This document shows, piece after piece, positions 55,167-64,000 of a stretch of 64,000 nt of DNA. A program made the position numbers and the translations under genes. The notes under the pieces are model-generated. The model did no database searches. It was given only the letters and a program-made list of their open reading frames with translations, and was not told the DNA's origin. Position 1 is the first letter of the stretch, and the number at the start of each line of letters is the position of its first letter. The DNA is from Rhizomys pruinosus (lineage: Eukaryota > Chordata > Mammalia > Rodentia > Spalacidae): contig VZQC01011003.1 of the NCBI GenBank assembly GCA_009823505.1, positions 2,485,977-2,549,976 on the forward strand, written 5' to 3'.

Positions 55167-55431
55167 TCCCCCCCCCTTTTTTTTTGAGACAGGGTCTCCC
55201 TATAGCCCCAGATGGCCTAGAACTCACTGTGTAGACCAGGTTGGCCTTGAACTCACAGAGATCTGCCTGCCTCTGGCTCCCATGCACTAGGATTAAAGGT
55301 GTGCACCACCACACCCAGCTTAAAGATGGTTCTTAGCTGCCATGTGGGTGCTGGGAATCAAACCCTGGTCCTCTGCAAGAGCAATCGGTGCTCTTAACCA
55401 CTGAGCCATCTCTCCAGGCCCAGCCAGTCCC
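55162..55431 (-). mobile_element. Chimeric B2-head/B1 SINE, minus strand, with TSD
   Basis: Read on the minus strand, a B2 head (about 55420-55322) ends CATCTTTAA and continues with B1 (GCTGGGTGTGGTGGTGC) to a poly-A (T run at about 55176). GCCAGTCCC at 55162-55170 and 55423-55431 encloses the whole unit. Confidence 0.88.
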
Positions 55432-55439
55432 TTTTTTTA

Positions 55440-55790
55440 TCTTTTTTGTCTTTTTAAGAATGTCATGCAAATGTAATCTTACAGTAGGCTTTGTCCAGCC
55501 AGCATGATGCGCTGGAAGTTTCTCTATGCTACTGTAGCAATAATTTGATAGTATTTGAATAGTATCCATTGTATGACTCTGCCATAGTTAGCCATTTATT
55601 TATTGGAGGATATTTGGGTTCTTTTGATGTTTTTATGATTCATCCACCAGAAACATTTTGAAACAGACACATGTAGGTTTGCATTTCTCCTGGGTATTGT
55701 GCAGTGTTGCATCATTTAATATTCCCAACAATAATGTGTATGTATGTCCCCACCAGCACTTGCTGCTGTCATGGACTTCAGACTCTTTTT
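55440..55790 (-). mobile_element. L1M-type relic, minus strand (right part)
   Basis: CTTTGTCCAGCCAGCATGATG, GGAGGATATTTGGGTTCTTTTG and CCTGGGTATTGTGCAGTG, then CCCCACCAGCACTTGCTG, in antisense L1 order. Confidence 0.65.
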
Positions 55791-56160
55791 CCATAAATAG
55801 TAAGGTAATCCCTGCCTTACTAGCTTTAAAAAAAAATAAAAAATATAAAGATAGGAAAGAAGTGATCCAGCATAGGCAGAAGTGTTTGGTAAACTGTAAA
55901 GTCCTGTAACCAAGTAAACACTGTATATGACAGGGCTCATGCCCACTTGCATGTAAAACTTATTTCCCACAGAAGCTAAGTAATTCGTTTTCCCCCTACA
56001 TCTTGACAAATTTGAGTTATGACAAGTCTAAAGCAGCAGTTTTGCCTTCGATGCATTAGGAGTTTGTTTTGGCTCCTGTTTTTGAACTTTCACAAAAACA
56101 TAATGACCAAGATATAAATCATCAGGCATGAGTCAGTTCTGTAAAGAAAAACGACCCAAT
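55791..56160. other. Intronic sequence, no gene recognised
   Basis: No repeat or gene recognised. Confidence 0.5.
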
Positions 56161-56164
56161 GGGC

Positions 56165-56300
56165 TGGAAGTCAGCAGGAATGACGTCAGCGTGACATGCC
56201 ACGTAAACCAGCGCAGGCCCAATCAGGAGGCCTCCCAGAGAAGGGCGTTTAGGAAGCCGGTGCTGGCCAAGGACTGGCTGTGCAGCGCCCTTGCTGTGCT
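56165..56300. promoter_or_regulatory. Candidate regulatory cluster: CRE palindrome and CCAAT box
   Basis: A full TGACGTCA cAMP-response element lies at 56181-56188, with GCGTGACATGCCACGTAAAC just after it and CCCAATCAGG (CCAAT at 56219-56223) 31 bp downstream. The surrounding 130 bp is GC-rich and CpG-containing against an AT-rich background. I see no TATA box and no recognisable first exon after it. Confidence 0.35.
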
Positions 56301-56639
56301 GGGGTAAGGCACCTGAGAACTAAAGGGCCAAGTTCAATTCTTCAAACTTGAAATGGACTCTTTTTCTTTATAGAACCAGAAAGATGAAAGAAACAAGCAA
56401 GCCAAAACTTTTCTCTCCTTAACATCATAATGAACTACTATTTCATGTATTACATAGACTGTTACATATAGAATAGAAATGTTTGTAGACCTATGTGTTT
56501 AATTAGGGTAGCATACGTATGTATAGTCCCTTTTTCTGTCATCCGAAAAGGCATAGAAACAGCTATTACAGGAGTATTATAGACCTAGTCTCCAAATCTT
56601 GGCTTCTAATGCCATTCCTATAATAAAAGGAATCAAGGC

Positions 56640-57010
56640 TCCTCTGTAGGTATTCTTTTGGCAGAAGCACTTAGAGAGTCAGTCAGCAAGCAGCCTCCAA
56701 GCCTGAACTCCTGCTAATACCTTGCTTGCCTGTGAAAACCTGCTTGACACCAACTGTCTTTGATGCCTTGGGCAAAGCATTGTCACATTCCTATAGTGAT
56801 CTGGAGTATATGGCCTCAAATCCTGCCTGTCCCAACCCCCCACAAGGTTCTGTATAAAAACCCTGGATCACAGCAATAAAACCAAGTTTTTTCCCTCGTG
56901 GAATTGCTCTCAGTCCTCACTTCCAAATCCTCACCCTCCCTACCAGGGCTTAGACCCAGGCTCCAGGATCCCTGATCCAGGGAGAAAGAACACCTTGTGG
57001 AAGGCTGCGA
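56640..57010 (+). mobile_element. Candidate ERV-type LTR
   Basis: GTATAAAAACCCTGG at about 56852 followed 25 bp later by CAATAAAACCAAG, then a TCTCAGTCCTCAC region, is the U3-R-U5 spacing of an LTR. The end near GAAGGCTGCGACA is compatible with a CA terminus, but I found no TG start or TSD. Confidence 0.45.
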
Positions 57011-57371
57011 CACGCATGATACATTTAAACAACACTCCTTAAAGAAGGCTGATTCTGGAACTAAGTCAGGATGAGCCTCAAGCAGCTGGGAATGGCAGGC
57101 AGAAAGGAGTTATTCAAATAGAAACATGGTGCTGGAACATGTCAACACAGAAGGTAACTGAAAGTGCACTTTGTGGTCAAAGCTGGAGCAATCTACAGCA
57201 CAGAAAGAGAGTATTGTTTACAGCCCAAAGCAGAAAATTAAGACTCATGAGTCTATGCTAATATGATTGAATAAATAAGGCAGGAGGATACAAAAATGAG
57301 GAAGAATGGGCAAATCTCTTGTGAAAAAAATCTAAATAGCTTATAAATATCCCCACCTGTGCTTGGACATG
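57011..57371. other. Intronic sequence, no gene recognised
   Basis: Nothing recognisable between the two LTR-like elements. Confidence 0.5.
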
Positions 57372-57730
57372 GAGTAGTGTCCCGCGCGCTGTAGTCTCGC
57401 CTGCAAGAACTTCACGCGGACAACAGGATTCTTCTGTGGTAATATTTATTGTGCACAGCTCTTTTGTGAGAAGGACCCCGAAATGGGGCAGAAGCACTGC
57501 TTAAATAGCAGTCTCGAGGGTTCGGGTATGCTCTGGATTGGTGCACCGTCCGATGCCTCATTAGCATGCCCAAAGCGCGGGCCCAGAGAACGCGGGCCCG
57601 GGAGCGCAGTTTGCCCAATGCAAAGGCAACAGCGGGAAACGGCTTGTAGTTGTTCTAGCAACTCAGGAAGTCAGCGCCACCTTAGGGCGTGGTACAGCAC
57701 ACATTGTGTGGTAGGCTGCCAACAGAGTAG
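57372..57730 (-). mobile_element. IAP-like (ERVK) solo LTR with perfect 6-bp TSD, minus strand
   Basis: On the minus strand the LTR runs from TGTTGGCAGCC (ending at 57724 on +) to GCGCGGGACA (57378), 347 bp. CCAAT is at 57541-57537, TATTTAA at 57507-57501 and AATAAA at 57450-57445, in promoter order. GAGTAG at 57372-57377 and 57725-57730 is a perfect 6-bp duplication, as expected for ERVK. CpGs are numerous (for example CCCGCGCGC and GCGCGGGCCC), unlike the rest of the window. No internal sequence remains, so it is a recombination product without coding capacity. Confidence 0.92.
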
Positions 57731-58189
57731 AATGTTTTGCTCCAGGAGTCCGCACTGTGTGTGTTGACTTCCTTCCATACCCTGCAGTACAGTATGTAGC
57801 TTTGGAGAAAAGGAACCCAATGAACATAGCTTAGCCAGGTGACCAAGGTTACCAACAGGGCATGGCATGGTGCTAGTCTGTGTTCTTGATATGGTATGAA
57901 TGGGGCTTTCCCTTTATGGTCTTCTGCACAACCTTCACACCAGCCTAGCCATGAGAAAAGCATTAGACAAGTCCCAACCCAAGTTCACTCTATAAAATCC
58001 CTAAGCCAGTATTTGTAAGAAGTGTCAAGGTCATTCAAAATAAAGAAAGCCTGGAAAACTTCTACAAAAGAAAGAAGCCCAAGGATACAAGGATAATTGA
58101 GTTAAATGTGACATACTGGGTGGGAGCCTATAACAAAAAAGAAGACATTCGGTAAACAGTAGACAATAACAGAGTTTAGAATGTAGTTG
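57731..58189. other. Intronic sequence, no gene recognised
   Basis: No repeat or gene recognised. Confidence 0.5.
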
Positions 58190-58347
58190 TTATGGCGTAA
58201 ATATGAAGTGTATCCTACAGGCTCAGGTGCTAAATGCTTGGTCTCCACCAGGTGGATCTTTTCTAGGAGGTTGTGGAAACTTTAGGAGGTGAGATCTTAG
58301 AGGTCATGGGGCATGTTTTTGAAGGATATTGGACTTTCTGTTCTCTT

Positions 58348-58401
<54 letters not shown>

Positions 58402-58610
58402 CCCTTCCTGTCCACCATGATGTGAAGAATCCCTTCTATCACACATTTCTTCCACCAGGATGCTCTGTCCAAGTACATGGGACCGAGAGACCATGAACTG
58501 GATCCTCTAAACCTGTGAGCCAAAATAAATAATTCCTCCTTCAAGTTGTCTTCTCAGGTATTGGGTCCAAATGAGGACAAAACCAACCAGTACAGTGGTT
58601 AGTCCTGATA
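58190..58610 (+). mobile_element. Diverged MaLR-type LTR with (CT)n
   Basis: ATCCTACAGGCTCAGGTGC, GCTTGGTCTCCACCAGGTGG and GGAGGTGAGATCTTAGAGG, then a CT tract at about 58352-58399, ATGAACTGGATCCTC, GAGCCAAAATAAATAATTCC and CTTCTCAGGTATTGG. This is the order of a rodent LTR with its polyadenylation signal. Confidence 0.55.
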
Positions 58611-59204
58611 GAAAGTGTTCATTCATTCATTCATTCATTATTATGAATGAATGATGTTTAACTAAGACCTTAATGAAAACAGATACTGAGTGCCAGCTAT
58701 ATGGAAATTTTTAGTTACTATTCTTATTACTCTACAAAAATAAAAGTATTCTATTTATTGGTATAATTTCCATTTCTATTTTTATATTAAAATGTAAAAA
58801 ATAAAATTAAAAGAGAAATAAACCAGGGTTTTATAAGGCTTCTTAGCAGTAGTGTTAGAATCCATGTAAGAAGTTTACTTTTTTTAATAAAGCCATCCCA
58901 TTTACAAAATAAAGAGAAATAAAAGAACCCCAAATATCTTTTATTTAGAACATTTTGCCCCACTAAAAAACATCCTCTCTGAAGAATTTCAGTTTAATCT
59001 TCATGAAAAATTTAACAAGATATGTTCATTTAAAGGCTGCAGGACTTTGAACAGCACAAGCTTTGAGTAAAATATTTATTATGGTTGTTTATCGTTGTTC
59101 ATTTTTATGAAAAAATGGCTGTGGATATCAAAGGGATATTCTAGTCCCAAAACATAAAGAAATTTGAAGAAGGAATTTGCTTCTTTAAAAAAAAAACAAA
59201 AACA
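58611..59204. other. AT-rich intronic sequence, no gene recognised
   Basis: Contains (CATT)n at about 58620-58638, which forms a short inverted pair with the ATGAATGAATG that follows. Confidence 0.55.
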
Positions 59205-59425
59205 GGGGCTGGAAAGATGGCTCAGCAGTTAAGAGCACCGACTGCTCTTGCAGAGGGCCCAGGTTCCATTCCCAGCACCCACATGGCAGCTAAGAACCAT
59301 CTTTAACTCCAGTTCCAGGGAAATCTGACACCCTCTTCTGACTTCTGAGGCATTGCAAGACACAGGTGCACCAACCTCATGCAGAGAGTACACTCATGCA
59401 CATAAAAATAATAAATAAAAATTTT
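59205..59425 (+). mobile_element. B2 SINE
   Basis: Complete B2 with a single AACTCCAGTTCCAGGG centre and an AAAT tail. Confidence 0.93.
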
Positions 59426-59456
59426 TAAAGTCATAAACTTCTAAAAAAAAAAAAAG

Positions 59457-59572
59457 TGCCTTTAATCCCAGCACTCAAGAGACATAGGTAGACAGATCTC
59501 TGTGAGTTCAAGGTCATCCTGGTCAACATAGCTAGTTTCAGACCAGCTGGGGCTACAGGGAGACCGTGTCTT

Positions 59573-59574
<2 letters not shown>
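59457..59574 (+). mobile_element. 5'-truncated B1 SINE
   Basis: Starts at GTGCCTTTAATCCC and ends AGACCGTGTCTTAGAG, its tail merging with the GA microsatellite. Confidence 0.88.
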
Positions 59575-59637
<63 letters not shown>

Positions 59638-59686
59638 AAAGAAGGGAGGGAGGGAGGGAAAGAAAGATAGAAAGAAAGAAAGATGA

Positions 59687-59734
<48 letters not shown>

Positions 59735-59752
59735 AAAAGAAAGAAAGAAAGA
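59575..59752. repeat. (GA)n(GGGA)n(GAAA)n compound microsatellite
   Basis: About 27 GA dinucleotides, a short GGGA run, then many GAAA tetramers. It arose at the A-rich end of the preceding B1. Confidence 0.96.
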
Positions 59753-59757
59753 CAGCG

Positions 59758-60172
59758 AATAATCATTCTGACCATCTGAACATCAGGCACAAAAATCAAA
59801 GCCGTTCTTTCTGCCAAGTTAAAGACAAAAATCCAGCCTGACTTTAGCTTGTTGTTTTATGTGCTATTTAGTTTTTCTTTTCCCGTTAATGAATAAGAGC
59901 AAATAAGATCAACTTACAAATGTTTAGAATCCAGAATTTGTTTAGTATGACTGCCACGTGTAGAACAGGTCTGTATAATAAACATCGAGACTTTTTACCA
60001 GCTACGCTTATTCCTGACCACAAGCACCATGCCCCTGCTGCCCCAGATAAAAGTGATACCTTGAAAGAGCATGTAATGAATTAGTCCTCCTTTACTTTCT
60101 GTTGTGTTTCCTGTAACAAAACGTTGCTGGAAACGTATTAAGTTCAGATCCAGATGGGCCTGTGACAAGACT
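59758..60172. other. Intronic sequence, no gene recognised
   Basis: No repeat recognised. Confidence 0.5.
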
Positions 60173-61275
60173 GAGCCCAGAACTCCACCACCGCCCTGTA
60201 GAAGTCGATACTCCACCACCACCCTGTAGAAGTCGGTACTCCACTACCGCCACCCTGTAGAAGGGGGTACTCGACCACCGCCACCCTGTAGTAGTAGGTA
60301 CTCCACCACCACCACCCTGTAGAAGTGGGTACTCCCCCACCACCACCCTGTAGAAGTGGGTACTCCACTACCGCCACCCTGTAGAAGTGGATACTCCACC
60401 ACCGCCACTCTGTAGAAGTGAGTACTCCACCACTACCGCCCTGTAGAAGTGGGTACTCCACCACCACCACCCTGTAGAAGTGGGTGCTCCACCACCGCCA
60501 CCCTGTAGAAGTGGGTACTCCACTACCACCACCCTGTAGAAGTGAGTACTCCACCACCACCACCCTGTAGAAGTGGGCACTCCACCACCACTGCCCTGTA
60601 GAAGTGGGTGCTCCACCACCGCCACCCTGTAGAAGTGGGTACTCCACTACCACCACCCTGTAGAAGTGAGTACTCCACCACCACCACCCTGTAGAAGTGG
60701 GCACTCCACCACCACTGCCCTGTAGAAGTGGGTGCTCCACCACCGCCACCCTGTAGAAGTGGGTACTCCACTACCACCACCCTGTAGAAGTGAGTACTCC
60801 ACCACCACCACCCTGTAGAAGTGGGCGCTCCACCACCACTGCCCTGTAGAAGTGGGTGCTCAACCACCGCCACCCTGTAGAAGTGGGTACTCCACTACCA
60901 CCACCCTGTAGAAGTGAGTACTCCACCACCACCACCCTGTAGAAGTGGGTACTCCACCACCACCACCCTGTAGAAGTGGGTACTCCCCCACTGCCACCCT
61001 GTAGAAGTGGGTACTCCCCCACCACCACCCTGTAGAAGTGGGTACTCCCCCACCGCCACCCTGTAGAAGTGGGTACTCCACCACCACCGCCCTGTAGAAG
61101 TGGGTACTCCACTACCACCACCCTGTAGAAGTGGGTACTCCACCACGGCCACCCTGTAGAAGTGGGTACTCCCCCACTGCCACCCTGTAGAAGTGGGTAC
61201 TCCCCCACCGCCACCCTGTAGAAGTGGGTACTCCACCACCACCGCCCTGTAGAAGTGGGTACTCCCCCACCACCC
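60173..61275. repeat. 31-bp minisatellite (~35 units) with 124-bp higher-order period
   Basis: Units of CCCTGTAGAAGTGGGTACTC plus a CCACCACCA spacer repeat every 31 bp from about 60190 to 61260. Within 60481-60976 a four-unit block recurs: TGGGTGCTC starts at 60481, 60605, 60729 and 60853, each 124 bp apart. Since 31 is not a multiple of 3 the three frames rotate. This yields long minus-strand open frames (up to 201 codons) rich in Gly/Val/Tyr that are not genes. Confidence 0.95.
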
Positions 61276-62240
61276 CCTCCAGCTCTCAATGGTCTGACTG
61301 CCTACCATTCCTTCTGCCTGGTTTCTCCTCCTGGGATAGCACTTGGGATCTGTACCCAGTATTCCTCCTTAGATAACTTGGCCACATCTATGTGCCATTG
61401 GTCCCTATGGCTTGGTGACAGTATGAGGAACCCCTAGCTACAGTCAGTTTAAACACAACAGAAGCAAATATTTACCAGGCATATGACCTTCATCTATTGC
61501 TTTGTTTCACCGTGTCTCGTCCAGTGGCCCTCTGAAACCTCCCCTCTACAGCTACCTGACCCAAGGTGTCAGGTGTGTTTTCTGCTGACCTTACCCAACA
61601 TCCATTTAGCACCTTCCCTGACTCTGCTGTCCTCTCGGATTTCTCTTGCCTAGTTGATTATGTGAAACAGTCATGGTCTGTGATATTTGTTCCAACCTGG
61701 CTCCTAGAGTTAATAGTTGAATACTTACACAAGCTTGTTCTATGCTGTATGCTTTGCCACTCTGTGGGGAACTTAACCACACATTCTACACAGACCTACC
61801 TAAAGTTGTTCTGTTTTAATAGACAGAACATTGAAACTCAAGAACTTACCAGACATACCTGGAAAATGGGAGAATTGATATAGGATTCATCATGATCCAT
61901 GAACCTCTAAAGCCCCACACATTGTGGCACTCCAGACAGGTTGTAGCTCTGGCACACACTGTACTCCTGGAAGTGACCCTCTTCTCCATAGCACTTAGGA
62001 CTCCCTGCAGCCCACTCTGTGTATGTATCCACACCAGCATCTCCTGGACTCTTTTCTTAAATTTATCATGTTTTTCTATGCAAGGAAAAATAAACGCGCA
62101 AATAGGAACCTTTATTTCATATTAATGTTTTAGGTAGATGTTAGTATTTTTATATACAATTGATGGATCACACAGTTTGGGAAAGTAAACTACCTCCCTG
62201 CATGCATACATGCATGCATGGGCATGTGTGTCTATGTGTG
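61276..62240. other. Intronic sequence, no gene recognised
   Basis: A 105-codon + frame at 61566-61883 lacks similarity and splice signals. Confidence 0.45.
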
Positions 62241-62244
62241 TATT

Positions 62245-62320
62245 TATGGATCTAGGGATTGAATCCAGACTTTCACACATGCCAAGTATATGCTGTACCA
62301 CTGAACTACATCTCCATCCT
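62245..62320 (-). mobile_element. ID-type SINE scrap, minus strand
   Basis: CTAGGGATTGAATCCAGAC, CAAGTATATGCTGTACCACTG and AACTACATCTCCATCC follow the antisense ID order. Confidence 0.6.
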
Positions 62321-62524
62321 TTAAATAAAATACAGAATTGTTCAGGTTGCAATAAACTTATTGTCCTTTGGTTTTCTATGAGCTCACACTTTGCAGCAAA
62401 AAAGCCATAATCAGGAACACCTTGGTTCCTAACGCCGTTTCATCTGTGGCCTCATAATTTTATCAGAGGACCCCCGTGGACTTGGTTGGAGCTGAGTATC
62501 CATTAAAAAAATGAAAAGATATGA

Positions 62525-62690
62525 ACAAGCTAGGGTAGAGTGCTTGTCTAGCATGTACACAGCCCTGGAGTTGAATCCTCACAACCTGGCTGTGGATGCA
62601 TGCCTGTAATTCCAGCATACAAGAAGTAGAGGCAGAAGGATCCAAAGTTCAAGTTCATCCTTAGCTACATTGAAAATCAAGGGCTATCTT
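62525..62690 (+). mobile_element. B4-type SINE
   Basis: An ID-like part (GGGTAGAGTGCTTGTCTAGC, GGAGTTGAATCCTCAC) joined to a B1-like part (GGATGCATGCCTGTAATTCC, AGAGGCAGAAGGATC). Confidence 0.7.
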
Positions 62691-62715
62691 CAATGAATGA
62701 GGTGGGGATGGAGGA

Positions 62716-62717
<2 letters not shown>

Positions 62718-62781
<64 letters not shown>
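62718..62781. repeat. (GA)n microsatellite
   Basis: About 31 uninterrupted GA dinucleotides directly after the B4 tail. Confidence 0.97.
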
Positions 62782-62784
<3 letters not shown>

Positions 62785-63954
62785 GATTGAGAGGGGGATT
62801 TATCTGCTGCCTCCCCCAGGACTCTGATGGTGATGGTGATGGTGATGGTATGCTGATGGGGAAGATTGGAAAGAAAAGCACTGAGACCTCAGGTTTGGCT
62901 GCCCTTTGTAGGAGAAAGCAAAAGCAAACAAGCCGTGTGGAATGTGCACAACATGTGAAGACAGAAGAATTATTGGTCTCTAGTTTGAAACAATATCGGG
63001 TAATGAAAAGGACAAGACTCCTCAGATTTTAGTCTAAACACTTCCACTAAGCAGCTGTTTGCAGCTTTGGCAAAGGCGACGTGTCTAGCTCTTATTTTCT
63101 TTTCATATAAATTGTAAAATTTCGACACTGAACTGTTCTTTAATATCTTATTTATGTTTCCTCCTAGTTGAAAGGGGGGGGAGTATTTGAGAAAGCTTTT
63201 GAAAATCTTCATTTTAACAAGGCTAGAAATCATGTGAACAAGAAAAATAGATGCCATTGACTACAAAGCTGGTCAGAACTTCCTGGCAGCCCCAGCCAAA
63301 AGATGAGATGATACCTAATACTGTTCCCATCACCGAGATGAGAAAGAGGAGAAGGAAAAGGGGAGTTGGAAGGAAGGAAACGAAAGGAAAGAACAAAGCA
63401 GAGAAACAGAAGCACACCAAGTCAGGAAATCCAGGTTGCCTGCTGGAGCTCTGAAAGGAATGGCTGCTGGCTGTCCTGTGGGACGGGCATGGTGTCTTCT
63501 AAGAAACTATCTCCCTCAAGCTGTATTTTGTACTAACCCTCAATATAGGATGTAATTCAAAAGCATGACTATAAGCTACAATGTGATGACTGAAGGAGAC
63601 CTGCCCAGGTTGTTGCTCGCTGACAGGAAGATAAAGCTTGAAGTATCTAAGGAAGGAATGTGTGGTGTGAACCTTAGAGTGCAACCTTCTAGCACTCCAC
63701 TTGCCATAGCCAGAGTCTCAGCAAGTGTGACATGCTACAGACAGTTGAATATTGACACTTCTGACAAGTCCTAGATTTGTGAAAGCCCTCCCAGCATCCT
63801 TCCAGTCTCCACGCTGTTCCTACCTTGAACCTACAAAAATAGCCAAGAAACTTTTTTATGGTGGCCCATGGTAAGGAGACAAGGGAGGGAATTTTCTTTC
63901 CTACCGTTTAAAATGTTATATTGTGGAGTTAAAATGTTAAAACGTTAGATTTCC
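62782..63954. other. Intronic sequence, no gene recognised
   Basis: Short (GGTGAT)n at about 62828-62848 and a purine-rich stretch at 63340-63420; otherwise nothing recognisable. Confidence 0.5.
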
Positions 63955-64000
63955 TCTAGAAAGATGACTCAGCCATTAAGAGCACTGGCTGCTCTTGTAG
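63955..64000 (+). mobile_element. B2 SINE head, cut by the window end
   Basis: AAGATGACTCAGCCATTAAG and CACTGGCTGCTCTTG match the start of B2. Whether it is a full B2 or a chimera cannot be seen. Confidence 0.75.

Noticed and set aside
60144..61308. Long minus-strand open frames (116-201 codons) rich in Gly, Val, Tyr and Ser-Thr-Gly
   Set aside because: They are produced by the 31-bp minisatellite, whose unit lacks stops in these frames. Several frames are open at once, which is not protein-like.
2310..62781. Search for direct-repeat arrays with unique spacers (CRISPR-like) and for bacterial operons
   Set aside because: All tandem arrays are micro- or minisatellites without spacers, and sequence content is mammalian.

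Overview
The window is nuclear DNA of a muroid rodent that is probably neither mouse nor rat. The evidence is a very high density of rodent short interspersed elements: 7SL-derived B1, tRNA-derived B2 and B3, ID and B4. There are also rodent L1 3' ends, an ERVL-MaLR element and an IAP-like solo LTR, over a background of old mammalian MIR, L2 and L1M relics. The local B2 3' halves and the B1 tail (ending CAAAAAGACC plus A's) differ from the mouse and rat consensus sequences as I know them. No bacterial-style genes, CRISPR arrays or operons are present.

The only host coding exon I can support is at 25094-25410 on the + strand. It has a branch point, a polypyrimidine tract, an AG acceptor and a GTAAGG donor, and it encodes the start of a RasGEF (CDC25-type) domain that I recognise as phospholipase C epsilon-1 (PLCE1). 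I recognise no other PLCE1 exon. The window therefore reads as more than 25 kb of upstream intron, one exon, and more than 38 kb of downstream intron. A possible frame-breaking cryptic exon lies at 26768-26931.

Layout. 0-15 kb: intron with a 33-bp minisatellite, many B1/B2 insertions and L1M relics. 15.2-18.6 kb: an L1 3' fragment interrupted by a B1 and by a retrocopy of selenoprotein K mRNA with a 13-bp target-site duplication. 20-22 kb: SINE cluster. 25-27 kb: PLCE1 exon, then a SINE nest with a 189-bp tandem duplication and a single N. 29-33 kb: a MaLR element preceded by a roughly 1-kb segment present twice, separated by an N and about 700 bp of A-rich noise (probable misassembly). 34-48 kb: three minus-strand L1 3' ends, an L2 relic and more SINEs. 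57.4-57.7 kb: antisense IAP-like solo LTR with a perfect 6-bp TSD. 60.2-61.3 kb: 31-bp minisatellite with a 124-bp higher-order period.

The most notable observation is a recurrent chimeric SINE. The first ~100 bp of B2 is joined at one fixed point to the 5' end of B1. I find seven copies; five are enclosed as a unit by clear target-site duplications and a sixth by an imperfect one, so the fusion itself appears to be mobile. Family names come from recalled consensus features; I could not run RepeatMasker or any database search.
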